Shown in pieces: positions 44,217 to 53,257 of a DNA stretch of 64,000 bases (positions are counted from its first letter, which is position 1; each line of letters opens with the position of its first letter). The stretch comes from JAZKJD01 sp040384585 (GTDB lineage: Bacteria; Pseudomonadota; Gammaproteobacteria; Diplorickettsiales; Diplorickettsiaceae), in NCBI GenBank assembly GCA_040384585.1, contig JAZKJD010000005.1:1-64000 (forward strand), given 5' to 3'. The translations under genes and the position numbers were made by a program. The notes below the pieces were generated by a model. The model was not told the DNA's origin and did no database searches. It saw only the letters and a program-made list of their open reading frames with translations.

Positions 44217-45533
44217 ATGCCTAATAAAAATAACAATTTAATGACACCGCCATTAGCTACACAAAAACCCACCTTACTTGCAGCAATTATTTGCATTCTT
44301 GCCTCATCGTTTTATCTGTATGAATTCATATTACAAGTTTCACCCGCGGTAATGACTCGTGAACTAATTCACGATTTTGGACTCAATGCCGTAGGCTTAG
44401 GAACGATGGCCGCTTTTTATTATTATGCTTATACCCCCATGCAACTTCCCGCAGGTTTTTTATTTGATCGCTTTGGACCGCGGCGTTTAATTACCGCTGC
44501 GATTCTCACCTGCGCAGTAGGCGCTTTAATTTTTGGGACAACGAGTCATGTTGCTATTGCTTCTGCTGGCCGCTTTATGATGGGTATGGGTTCGGCTTTT
44601 TCATTTATAGGAACCTTAGTTCTGGTTTCTCGTTGGTTTCCTGCCCGCTATTTTGCTTTTTTAACGGGTTTAGTTGAGTTAATGAGCTGTGTCGGCGCTA
44701 TCGTGGGAGAAACACCTTTAACCATTGCTGTTGGCCATTGGGGGTGGCGACATACCCTAATCACCTTATCCATCGTAGGAATGGTACTGGGACTACTTAT
44801 TTGGCTTGTTGTCCGTGATAGTCCCGAGGTTGTTTCGCAAGGAAACAAGTTCCAAGCAACCTCCAAAAAAACCATCGTACAAAGCCTAAAGCAGGTATGT
44901 CGCAATAATCAAACTTGGTTTGTTGCACTTTATTCTTTTATGGTATGGGCACCTATTACGGCATTTGCTGCCCTATGGGGAGTTCCATTTCTGGTTGCGG
45001 CCTATGGTATCAGCACGAAAGCGGCTTCGACCGCTTGCACAATGATTTGGCTCGCTATAGGGATTGGTTGTCCAATCTTAGGCTGGTGGTCAGACAAAGT
45101 GGGTCTACGCGGTATGCCTTTAAAATTTGCGGCAAGTCTTGGTATTATTGGTCTAATTCCGGTTATTTACATCTCTCACCTGCCTTTATTTTTGCTTTAT
45201 TCCTGTTTATTTTTATTTGGCCTGGCAGCCTCTGGACAATCGCTTGCCTTTGGAGTCGTTAAGGATAACAACCACCCCAGTGTGGCTGGTACCGCGATCG
45301 GTATCAATAATATGGCCACCGTCGCCGGTGGCGCACTATTCCAGCCAGTTATTGGCTTATTTTTACACTGGTATTGGGATGGGACTATACATCAGGGAAC
45401 ACCTTTCTATAATGCGACGGATTATCGTAAAGCGTTTATCGTATTACCTCTCTGTTATGCCCTAGCCTTTTTAATTGGAAAATTTTTAATAAAAGAAACC
45501 TATTGTCAACCACAACACAACAATGCCCCATAG
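44217..45533 (+). CDS. MFS transporter, second of a tandem pair
   Basis: A 438-residue paralogue of the preceding gene, aligning over its full length, with the same FILQVSPAVMTREL and LFDRFGPRRLITAA signatures and about 12 helices. It starts 38 nt after the first. Its last 11 nt overlap the rlmE start, so it reads into rlmE-ftsH. Differences concentrate in helices 4, 7 and 10 (for example EL versus QL in the fifth helix), which may reflect different substrates. Confidence 0.85.
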   Translation: MPNKNNNLMTPPLATQKPTLLAAIICILASSFYLYEFILQVSPAVMTRELIHDFGLNAVGLGTMAAFYYYAYTPMQLPAGFLFDRFGPRRLITAAILTCAVGALIFGTTSHVAIASAGRFMMGMGSAFSFIGTLVLVSRWFPARYFAFLTGLVELMSCVGAIVGETPLTIAVGHWGWRHTLITLSIVGMVLGLLIWLVVRDSPEVVSQGNKFQATSKKTIVQSLKQVCRNNQTWFVALYSFMVWAPITAFAALWGVPFLVAAYGISTKAASTACTMIWLAIGIGCPILGWWSDKVGLRGMPLKFAASLGIIGLIPVIYISHLPLFLLYSCLFLFGLAASGQSLAFGVVKDNNHPSVAGTAIGINNMATVAGGALFQPVIGLFLHWYWDGTIHQGTPFYNATDYRKAFIVLPLCYALAFLIGKFLIKETYCQPQHNNAP

Positions 45534-46179
45534 CAAAAGTAGTCGACATTGGCTTAAACGGCACGTTAGTGACCCCTATGTAAAACGTGCCAAGCAGGAA
45601 GGGTTGCGTTCGCGGTCCGCCTATAAGCTGCTAGAGATTCAAGAAAAAAACAACATTATTAAACCTGGTATGACAGTGGTTGACCTAGGCGCAGCTCCCG
45701 GTGGCTGGTCTCAATTAGCAGCTGGTCTAGTCGGCGAGTATGGTAAGGTATATGCATTAGATATTTTACCCATGCCCCCTTTACCGAACGTAGACTTTGT
45801 TCAGGGCGATTTTCGCGAAGAAACTGTTCTTCAACAATTTTTAGAACATATACAATCCATGCCTATTGATATCGTTATTTCTGACATAGCACCTAATTTA
45901 AGTGGTATGCGAAGCATCGATCAACCCAAGGTCATGCATCTCGCCGAATTAGCCCTTGATTTTGCTCAGAAGGTATTAAAGCCAAAAGGGTCTTTCATGA
46001 TTAAAATCTTTCAAGGTGAAGGGTTTGAAGCCTATCTAAAGCTATTACGTCAATTGTTTACATCCGTTTCCATTCGCAAGCCAGCCGCCTCTCGTGCTAG
46101 CTCTGCGGAGGTTTATTTAGTAGCCACCGGCTACATCGGCTTTAAAAGATTCGCATCTTCAGACATTAGCGGTATATAA
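45523..46179 (+). CDS. rlmE: 23S rRNA (uridine-2'-O)-methyltransferase RlmE (FtsJ)
   Basis: RlmE methylates U2552 in the A loop of 23S rRNA. The 218-residue Rossmann-fold protein has SAM-binding VVDLGAAPGGWSQ and the K-D-K-E catalytic residues in RSAYKLLEI, VISDIAPNLSG, FMIKIFQGEG and SSAEVYLV. The ATG lies within the end of the second MFS gene (11-nt overlap). ftsH follows, as in E. coli. Its stop lies in a duplicated TATAAT-like stretch (46175-46190). Confidence 0.95.
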   Translation: MPHSKSSRHWLKRHVSDPYVKRAKQEGLRSRSAYKLLEIQEKNNIIKPGMTVVDLGAAPGGWSQLAAGLVGEYGKVYALDILPMPPLPNVDFVQGDFREETVLQQFLEHIQSMPIDIVISDIAPNLSGMRSIDQPKVMHLAELALDFAQKVLKPKGSFMIKIFQGEGFEAYLKLLRQLFTSVSIRKPAASRASSAEVYLVATGYIGFKRFASSDISGI

Positions 46180-46190
46180 TACTATATAAT
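46175..46190 (+). promoter_or_regulatory. Possible -10 boxes before ftsH
   Basis: A direct duplication of ATATAATACT gives two TATAAT hexamers at 46175-46180 and 46185-46190, between the rlmE stop and ftsH. No convincing -35 is found, so this is a weak call. It would allow ftsH transcription apart from rlmE, as the heat-shock-regulated ftsH often requires. Confidence 0.3.
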
Positions 46191-46222
46191 ACTGTTTGTT
46201 ATGAACTACGAGGGTGTGTAGC

Positions 46223-48148
46223 TTGAACGATATGCTAAAAAATCTATTTCTTTGGTTGATCATTGCCGTCATCCTTATCTCCGTATTTAATAACCTGGAA
46301 CCTCGCCATAGCAATGCGGATCGTTTGACTTATTCTGAGTTTCTGCACAATGTTCAGCAAGGGAATGTACAGTCAGTCACTATCCAGAGCAATCAAGTCA
46401 TTAAAGGTCAGCTGCAAAGTGATAAGTCGTTTACGAGTTATATGCCTATCCCTGACCAATATTTACTTCCCGAACTCATTAAAAAAGGGGTAAATGTAAA
46501 AGGAGAACCTCCCCAACAAGAAAGCTTTTTAATGCGTATTTTTATCAACTGGTTTCCGATGTTATTACTGATCGGGGTGTGGATATTTTTTATGCGCCAA
46601 ATGGGAGGAGCCGGCGGTAAAGGTGCTTTATCATTTGGACGAAGCCGTGCACGACTATTAGGTGAAGACCAAGTTAAAGTCACTTTTGCAGATGTGGCAG
46701 GCGCTGAAGAAGCGAAAGAAGAGGTAAGTGAATTAGTTGAATTTTTGAAGGATCCCGCTAAATTTCAGAAATTAGGCGGAAAAATACCGCGCGGCGTTTT
46801 GTTAATGGGTCCTCCAGGAACGGGTAAAACATTGTTAGCTAGAGCAGTGGCAGGCGAAGCAAAAGTACCCTTTTTTACTATTTCCGGTTCAGATTTTGTT
46901 GAAATGTTTGTCGGTGTGGGTGCATCTCGGGTACGGGATATGTTTGAACAGGCTAAAAAACAAGCGCCTTGCATTATTTTTATCGATGAAATCGATGCGG
47001 TGGGTCGTCATAGAGGAGCAGGGCTAGGTGGCGGTCATGATGAACGTGAACAAACCCTTAACCAACTGCTTGTCGAAATGGATGGCTTTGAAGGAAATGA
47101 AGGTGTTATCGTTATGGCAGCAACGAATCGTCCTGACGTCCTCGACCCTGCCTTATTAAGACCCGGTCGTTTCGACCGACAAGTTATCGTTGGCCTTCCT
47201 GATATCCGTGGACGAGAGCAGATCCTTAACGTTCACCTTAAGAAGGTCCCTTATGGGCAAGATGTAAATCCCGGCATTATCGCCAGAGGCACACCTGGAT
47301 TTTCAGGTGCCGATTTAGCAAATCTCATCAATGAAGCGGCTTTATTCGCAGCGCGCGAAAATAAAGCCTCAGTCGATATGAGTGACTTAGAAAAAGCCAA
47401 AGATAAAGTCATGATGGGCACCGAAAGACGTTCCATGGTAATGAATGAAAAAGAAAAAAAGCTAACGGCTTATCATGAAGCAGGTCATGCTATTGTAGGG
47501 CGTTTAGTAGAGGAACATGACCCTGTCTACAAAGTCACTATTATTCCTCGCGGCAAGGCCTTAGGCGTTACCATGTTTCTCCCCGAAGAAGATCGATATA
47601 GCTATACTAAACAACGCTTAGAAAGCCAAATTGCAAGTTTATTTGGCGGTAGAATTGCTGAGAATTTAATTTTTGGCCCTGAACAAGTCACTACCGGCGC
47701 ATCAAATGATATCCAACGAGCCACTGAGATTGCACGTAACATGATTACTAAATGGGGCCTATCTGATCGACTCGGTCCATTGACTTATAGTCAAGAAAAT
47801 GAAGAGGTCTTCTTAGGTCATCAAATTGCTAAGTCCAGCAAATTTTCTGATGATACGGCACATTTAATTGATGAGGAAAGCCGCGCCATTATCGATCGTA
47901 ATTACAAGCTTGCTGAATCTCTTTTGCAAGAGAATATTGATAAGCTACATCTCATGGCTGAAGCCCTTGTAAAATATGAGACTATCGATTCTGCACAAAT
48001 CGATGACATCATGGAGGGTAAGCCGCCCCGTGAACCTAAAGGGTGGGATGGTAATGGAAATAAAACAAAAGCGACACAATCGAAGAAAACTTCTCAAACA
48101 GACTCAAATACAGCGCCTGGAGCGGATACAGCCGCTGATAGTGCATAG
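46223..48148 (+). CDS. ftsH: ATP-dependent zinc metalloprotease FtsH
   Basis: Membrane-anchored AAA+ protease that degrades misfolded membrane proteins and regulators such as LpxC. Two membrane segments (about 5-25 and 105-125) bracket a periplasmic domain; Walker A GPPGTGKT (~196), Walker B CIIFIDEID, SRH region ATNRPDVLDPALLRPGRFDR, and zinc site HEAGH (~418). The TTG at 46223 with GAGGGTG upstream gives LNDMLKN, matching many FtsH starts; a GTG at 46214 and an ATG at 46232 are alternatives. The C-terminal tail is polar and low-complexity. The usual folP does not follow. Confidence 0.95.
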   Translation: MNDMLKNLFLWLIIAVILISVFNNLEPRHSNADRLTYSEFLHNVQQGNVQSVTIQSNQVIKGQLQSDKSFTSYMPIPDQYLLPELIKKGVNVKGEPPQQESFLMRIFINWFPMLLLIGVWIFFMRQMGGAGGKGALSFGRSRARLLGEDQVKVTFADVAGAEEAKEEVSELVEFLKDPAKFQKLGGKIPRGVLLMGPPGTGKTLLARAVAGEAKVPFFTISGSDFVEMFVGVGASRVRDMFEQAKKQAPCIIFIDEIDAVGRHRGAGLGGGHDEREQTLNQLLVEMDGFEGNEGVIVMAATNRPDVLDPALLRPGRFDRQVIVGLPDIRGREQILNVHLKKVPYGQDVNPGIIARGTPGFSGADLANLINEAALFAARENKASVDMSDLEKAKDKVMMGTERRSMVMNEKEKKLTAYHEAGHAIVGRLVEEHDPVYKVTIIPRGKALGVTMFLPEEDRYSYTKQRLESQIASLFGGRIAENLIFGPEQVTTGASNDIQRATEIARNMITKWGLSDRLGPLTYSQENEEVFLGHQIAKSSKFSDDTAHLIDEESRAIIDRNYKLAESLLQENIDKLHLMAEALVKYETIDSAQIDDIMEGKPPREPKGWDGNGNKTKATQSKKTSQTDSNTAPGADTAADSA

Positions 48149-48149
48149 A

Positions 48150-48292
48150 GGATGTGTAACGATTGCACGATGATGGCGAAAAAGGGTTGTTTTTCTGCGT
48201 TTTGTTACTCACATACGCTGTGTATGCTCCGTTACGATACTCAAAAAACAACCCTTTTTCGCTCATCGCAGCACAATTGTCAACACACCCTA
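48150..48292. repeat. R3 palindromic element, copy B, between ftsH and glmM
   Basis: About 143 bp with ends GATGTGTAACGATTGCACGA and CAATTGTCAACACACCC, which pair less perfectly than in the other copies. The core has GTTTTGTTACTCACATAC and GTATGCTCCGTTACGATACTC. On the minus strand it encodes MSEKGLFFEYRNGAYTAYVS, close to the peptide inserted in the SIS protein. It begins just after the ftsH stop at the usual place of folP. Confidence 0.7.
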
Positions 48293-48315
48293 AGCTAATC
48301 TTGGATTAGACCTCA

Positions 48316-49656
48316 ATGACAAAAACCCGAAAATATTTCGGTACCGATGGCATTCGCGGCAAAGTAGGTGATTATCCCATTACACCTGAATTTGTCTTAA
48401 AGCTTGGATGGGCAGTCGGTCGCGTCTTAGCGAATGGGAATAATAAAGTTCTCATTGGTAAAGACACCCGTATTTCCGGTTATATGTTTGAATCTGCTTT
48501 AGAGGCCGGTTTATCCGCTGCCGGAGTCGATATCTATCTTTTGGGGCCTATGCCAACACCGGCAATCGCCTATCTAACCCGTGAATTAAAAGCTCAAACC
48601 GGTATCGTTATCAGTGCATCCCATAATCCTTATTTTGATAATGGTATTAAGTTTTTTTCACATGAAGGCATTAAATTACCTGATGCCATTGAATATGCTA
48701 TTGAAGCACAACTCGATCGGCCACTTGATACGGTTGAATCCGCTAAATTAGGTAAAGCACACCGAGTTGAAGATGCAAGATCCCGTTATATTAATTTTTG
48801 TAAATCAAGCTTTCCCAAAAATAGTAAACTCGTTTCACTTAAAATTGTTCTCGATTGTGCGAACGGTGCTAGCTACCATATAGCACCTCAAGTATTTTCC
48901 GAATTAGGGGCTGACTTGACCGTTCTCAATGCAGAACCCAATGGATTAAATATTAATATGCATTGCGGTTCTACCGATTTACGTATCTTGCAAAAAACAG
49001 TTTTATCAAAAAAAGCAGATTTAGGCATTGCTTTTGATGGGGATGGTGATCGGGTACTGATGGTGGACCATTGCGGTGAAATAGTCGATGGTGATGAATT
49101 ACTTTTTTTACTCGCAAGGCATGGTGTTGAAAAAGGTAATATCTATGGTGGCATTGTCGGAACAGCGATGAGTAATCTAGGATTAGAATTAGCCCTAAAA
49201 AAATTAGGGCTCGCTTTTATACGCGCACCTGTTGGTGATCGCTATGTTAATGAGCATTTACAAACGACAGGTTGGCAACTCGGTGGGGAACCATCAGGAC
49301 ATATTATTTCTAGCAATATTATTAAGACAGGTGATGGAATTATTATTGCCTTGCAAATACTAGCCGCTATTCAATCGGCAAAACAATCACTGCATGAAGC
49401 CAAAAAAGGGATGAAAAAATTTCCACAAAAGCTGATAAATATCCCTGTAGAAAATCCTTCATTAGTCACGGAATCTCCTTCTGTAAAAAAAGCAATCACT
49501 ATCGCAGTAGAAACCTTATCAAACCAAGGACGTGTACTTCTGCGCCCATCAGGAACTGAATCTGTTGTTCGCGTCATGGTAGAAGGTAATAATTTGGATC
49601 AAGTTCAAAGCATCGCCGAACAATTGGCTACTATTGTCAAAACAGAAAGTCATTAG
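48316..49656 (+). CDS. glmM: Phosphoglucosamine mutase
   Basis: GlmM converts GlcN-6-P (made by GlmS at 57412-59244) to GlcN-1-P for UDP-GlcNAc. The 446-residue alpha-D-phosphohexomutase has the N-terminal KYFGTDGIRGKVG, phospho-serine S102 in VISASHNPY (same number as E. coli), metal loop AFDGDGDRV, sugar loop GGEPSGHI and phosphate loop RPSGTES. It lies downstream of ftsH as in many proteobacteria. Confidence 0.96.
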   Translation: MTKTRKYFGTDGIRGKVGDYPITPEFVLKLGWAVGRVLANGNNKVLIGKDTRISGYMFESALEAGLSAAGVDIYLLGPMPTPAIAYLTRELKAQTGIVISASHNPYFDNGIKFFSHEGIKLPDAIEYAIEAQLDRPLDTVESAKLGKAHRVEDARSRYINFCKSSFPKNSKLVSLKIVLDCANGASYHIAPQVFSELGADLTVLNAEPNGLNINMHCGSTDLRILQKTVLSKKADLGIAFDGDGDRVLMVDHCGEIVDGDELLFLLARHGVEKGNIYGGIVGTAMSNLGLELALKKLGLAFIRAPVGDRYVNEHLQTTGWQLGGEPSGHIISSNIIKTGDGIIIALQILAAIQSAKQSLHEAKKGMKKFPQKLINIPVENPSLVTESPSVKKAITIAVETLSNQGRVLLRPSGTESVVRVMVEGNNLDQVQSIAEQLATIVKTESH

Positions 49657-49713
49657 CTAAATTTTTTCATCAAAAAATCTTGACAAATAAAAATAACCTG
49701 ATTACCCTTCCCC

Positions 49714-49857
49714 TAGATTCTGCCTCTAACGTTATGATTGTTATCATCCGCCAGGCAAAAGCAGCGAAAAAACGGAGTTTACACAAGGTAAATGAGTATT
49801 TTTGAGCTATTTTTAACGCAGCAGATGGCAACAAGGGAACTTTAGAGACAGAACCTA
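49714..49857. repeat. R7 palindromic element, most complete copy
   Basis: TAGATTCTGCCTCTAACGTT at the left pairs with AACTTTAGAGACAGAACCTA at the right, bracketing 144 bp. The centre holds CGGAGTTTACACAAGGTAAA and GAGTATTTTTGAGC. Partial or deleted copies occur at 31826-31912 and 42332-42413, and one end alone at 12397-12414. Confidence 0.7.
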
Positions 49858-49864
49858 ACTTTAT

Positions 49865-50060
49865 TATTTACTGGAATCCTCAATGGATAGCGACTGTAGT
49901 AGTACTCGCACACAGTAAGGTCACCACAGATTTCCTCTGTAGCTGCCCTTGCTGGAAATTAAGCAGGTGGCGGCGTCAATCAAACCTCCAGGTTTATTAC
50001 CCCCTCCCTATTTTTTAAAATTATTGTGTCTAGCCGCGTAACGGATATTTTCTTGCGCCT
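49865..50060. other. Non-coding interval with a strong hairpin upstream of mgtA
   Basis: GCTGCC-CTTGCT (from about 49941) pairs with AGCAGG-T-GGCGGC across the loop GGAAATTA, a 12-bp stem with one bulge, followed by the small hairpin AAACC/GGTTT and then ACCCCCTCCCTATTTTTT. This could be a structured leader, a small RNA with a terminator, or a decayed fragment: the minus strand reads PGGLIDAATCLISSKGSYRG for about 23 codons without a stop. I do not recognise a known riboswitch. Confidence 0.3.
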
Positions 50061-50141
50061 CTAAGAGAGACCTCTAGAAGCCCACAGAAAAAATTATTAT
50101 CACGCTACGATGCATTTTGAAAGTTGGAATTAGCTTTAGAG

Positions 50142-50278
50142 AGTGTCTTCAAATGTGCTAGGACGAGACAAAAAGCGTTGTTTTTCGAGTACCGCAACGG
50201 AGCATACACGCAGTATGTGAGTAGCGTAACGCAGAAAAACAAATGATTTTTGGCCATCATCGTGCATTTGAAGACACT
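50142..50278. repeat. R3 palindromic element, copy D
   Basis: Perfect 14-bp inverted ends AGTGTCTTCAAATG (50142-50155) and CATTTGAAGACACT (50265-50278) differ from the ends of the other R3 copies yet still pair with each other. The core contains GAGTACCGCAACGGAGCATA and CAGTATGTGAGTAGCGTAAC. One frame reads FFEYRNGAYTQYVSSVTQKN. It lies about 50 nt upstream of the mgtA start. Confidence 0.75.
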
Positions 50279-50330
50279 TTCTTAGACTTTTCTAGAAAGT
50301 CCAGTGCTGTTTTCGGCGGAGGAAAAAATC

Positions 50331-53078
50331 ATGCAATCAACTATCAAAGAACAACTTTTAGCTTTTTTTAACAATGAGTTGACGGTAGGTCTATTTCGTC
50401 GTCTTGGTTTCACGCGTAAGTTAGACGGTCTGGGCACTCGTGCGATTAGCCAAGAAATTCCTAAACAATTAATTGAAAATAACTTGCTTATTTCTGCAAT
50501 GTCCTTGGATCTTATACTAGAAAAACTCAATTCAAATGTAGCTGGCTTGACAGAACAGGAAGTAGAAACTCAACGCCATCATGTTGGTTTAAATGAAGTA
50601 GAATATGAAAAGCCTATTCGCTGGTGGACACATCTTTGGCTTTGCTACCGAAACCCCTTTAATTTACTTTTGACGCTATTGGGCATTATTTTTTATTTCA
50701 CAGATGACACAACCAATGCGATTATTGTCAGTATCATGGTTGTCGTTTCTACCTTACTGCGTTTTTTTCAAGAAAAACGCTCTAATAATGCTGCTGCGAA
50801 ATTAAAAGCCATGGTGAGCAATACCGCAACGGTACTACGTCGCAATACCTCATCGAATAAAGAAAAATCGATAAATAATACAAACACAAACAAAATTGAA
50901 ATCCCCATTAATCAGTTAGTACCAGGCGATGTTATTTCCCTGTCAGCAGGGGATATGATTCCTGCTGACATCCGTCTCTTACATACAAAAGATCTTTTTG
51001 TTAGCCAAGCTACGTTAACGGGCGAATCACTTCCTGTAGAAAAATTTACTGAACAGCAAGATTCTACTAATAAAAACCCCTTAGAACTAAGTAATTTATG
51101 CTTTATGAGCAGCAATGTAGTCAGTGGTACTGCGACGGCGATTGTCATTGCAACGGGCAATCAAACCTATTTCGGCGCGATTGCTAAACGCCTGACGACT
51201 CAAAATCGACTACCCACTGAATTTGAAAAAGGAATTAATAGCGTTACGTGGATGTTGATACGTTTTTTGCTTGTGATGACACCTATCGTTTTAGCGATTA
51301 ACGGCTTTTCTAAAGGAAATTGGGTAGAAGCCGCATTATTTGCTCTATCCATTGCCGTTGGTTTGACCCCTGAAATGTTACCGATGATCGTAACCTCAAC
51401 ACTGGCCAAAGGCGCTATTATATTGAGTCGAAAAAAAGTCATTGTGAAACGACTGGATGCCATGCAAAATTTTGGTGCAATGAATGTTTTGTGTACAGAT
51501 AAAACAGGAACCTTAACACAAGACAAAATTGTTTTAGAGCGCTATACCGATATTTTTGGCACTGAAGACGAGTCGCTTCTTGAGATGGCTTATTTAAACA
51601 GCTATTACCAAACAGGTCTAAAAAATTTACTGGATAAAGCGGTACTTGACCATGCAGAACTCACTAAAAAATTAAAAATTACAAGCGAGTTCCATAAGAT
51701 CGATGAAATTCCATTCGATTTTTCTCGTCGCCGTATGTCAGTGATTCTGCAAAAAGGAAGTGAGCATCATCTACTCATTTGTAAAGGAGCTTTAGAAGAA
51801 GTTCTTTCTGTTTGCCGCTATATGCGCACCGGAAAGGTAACTCACCGGTTAACAGAAAATATCTTAACACGCATTCATGAAGTGACAACAAAATTTAACC
51901 AGGAAGGTTTGCGCGTGGTCGCTGTCGCTACCCGCGAATACCCTAAAACAAATGACACTTATGGCATAAAAGATGAAACCGAATTAACCTTACTGGGTTA
52001 TGTTACCTTTCTTGATCCTCCTAAAGAGACTACCTCGGCTGCGCTTCAAGCGCTCAAAGAAAAAGGCATAGAAGTGAAAGTACTAACAGGCGATAACCAT
52101 TTAGTCGCCCTTAAGGTTTGTAAAGAGGTAGCATTAGAGATTAAAGGTGTATTGCTAGGCAGCGAAATAGCGGAATTAGATGATAAAGAACTTGCTGCGC
52201 TAATGCAAAAGACTACGCTCTTCGCTAAATTGTCTCCCATGCAAAAAGAGCGTTTGGTTCAGATATTACGTAGCCAAGGCAATGTTGTTGGTTTCATGGG
52301 TGATGGTATCAACGACGCGCCTGCATTACGCGCAGCCGATATTGGAATTTCTGTTGATTCTGCAGTCGATATCGCCAAAGAATCAGCTGATTTAATTTTA
52401 TTAGAAAAGAGCCTCATGGTTTTGGAAGAAGGCATTATTGAGGGCCGAAAAACATTTGCCAATATGCTGAAATATATCAATATGACAGCAAGCTCTAACT
52501 TCGGTAATGTTTTTTCAGTCATGGTAGCCAGTGCCTTCATTCCTTTCTTACCGATGTTACCCTTACATCTGCTGATTCAAAATCTAATGTATGATATTTC
52601 TCAAATTGCTATTCCTTTTGACAATATTGATCCGGATCAAATTGCCAAGCCACAAAAATGGAATCCACGTTATATGTTACGTTTCATGGTTATTTTTGGG
52701 CCTACCAGTTCGATCTTCGATATGACAACCTTCTTTTTAATGTGGTATGTCTTTGGTGCAAACAGTACCGCACATCAAACCTTATTCCAATCAGGATGGT
52801 TTATTGAAGGATTGCTCACGCAAACATTGGTTGTACATATGATTCGCACACGCAGAATACCCTTTATCCAGAGTCGCGCTGCATGGCCTCTGGTGATGAT
52901 GACGCTAATTATTGTTGCACTGGGTATTTTCTTACCGATGGGCCCCTTAGCACATTATTTCACACTACAAGCCTTACCTATTGCTTATTTCCCATGGTTA
53001 GTCATTACTTTATTGGCTTATATGGCACTGACACAGTGTGTGAAGGTATTCTATGCGCGCCGCTACGGCTGGCAATAA
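50331..53078 (+). CDS. mgtA: Magnesium-importing P-type ATPase (MgtA/MgtB-like)
   Basis: P3B-type ATPase that imports Mg2+. From the ATG at 50331 (GGAGG 8 nt upstream) it has 915 residues. The N-terminal region has WWTHLWLCYRNPFNLLLTLLG and LKAMVSNTATVLRR as in enterobacterial MgtA; catalytic motifs are TLTGES (actuator), CTDKTGTLTQD (phosphorylated Asp) and MGDGINDAPALRAADIGIS (hinge). About ten membrane helices. A longer start at 50304 is rejected because it overlaps no ribosome site. Low-Mg induction is plausible for a vacuolar lifestyle, but no known Mg sensor leader is seen. Confidence 0.92.
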   Translation: MQSTIKEQLLAFFNNELTVGLFRRLGFTRKLDGLGTRAISQEIPKQLIENNLLISAMSLDLILEKLNSNVAGLTEQEVETQRHHVGLNEVEYEKPIRWWTHLWLCYRNPFNLLLTLLGIIFYFTDDTTNAIIVSIMVVVSTLLRFFQEKRSNNAAAKLKAMVSNTATVLRRNTSSNKEKSINNTNTNKIEIPINQLVPGDVISLSAGDMIPADIRLLHTKDLFVSQATLTGESLPVEKFTEQQDSTNKNPLELSNLCFMSSNVVSGTATAIVIATGNQTYFGAIAKRLTTQNRLPTEFEKGINSVTWMLIRFLLVMTPIVLAINGFSKGNWVEAALFALSIAVGLTPEMLPMIVTSTLAKGAIILSRKKVIVKRLDAMQNFGAMNVLCTDKTGTLTQDKIVLERYTDIFGTEDESLLEMAYLNSYYQTGLKNLLDKAVLDHAELTKKLKITSEFHKIDEIPFDFSRRRMSVILQKGSEHHLLICKGALEEVLSVCRYMRTGKVTHRLTENILTRIHEVTTKFNQEGLRVVAVATREYPKTNDTYGIKDETELTLLGYVTFLDPPKETTSAALQALKEKGIEVKVLTGDNHLVALKVCKEVALEIKGVLLGSEIAELDDKELAALMQKTTLFAKLSPMQKERLVQILRSQGNVVGFMGDGINDAPALRAADIGISVDSAVDIAKESADLILLEKSLMVLEEGIIEGRKTFANMLKYINMTASSNFGNVFSVMVASAFIPFLPMLPLHLLIQNLMYDISQIAIPFDNIDPDQIAKPQKWNPRYMLRFMVIFGPTSSIFDMTTFFLMWYVFGANSTAHQTLFQSGWFIEGLLTQTLVVHMIRTRRIPFIQSRAAWPLVMMTLIIVALGIFLPMGPLAHYFTLQALPIAYFPWLVITLLAYMALTQCVKVFYARRYGWQ

Positions 53079-53257
53079 GATATACCCATTGTCCTTAAAG
53101 TTGCGAAATTAGGATGATGGGCTAGCCCTCGCGTCACTCCTTCGCATCTGATCCCATGATTGTTAAATCTTACAATTATTTAATGCACTCTGCTTACAGT
53201 CGCCACAATGTTCAAACTAGGCAATAATATTTATTTTTCGTGTACGTAGGAAATAAA

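Noticed and set aside
48036..48266. 76-residue minus-strand frame over the R3 copy
   Set aside because: It overlaps the ftsH end on the other strand; only the element's own peptide frame is reproduced.
50060..50330. M-box or similar Mg2+ riboswitch before mgtA
   Set aside because: No conserved M-box motifs are seen and most of this region is an R3 palindrome.
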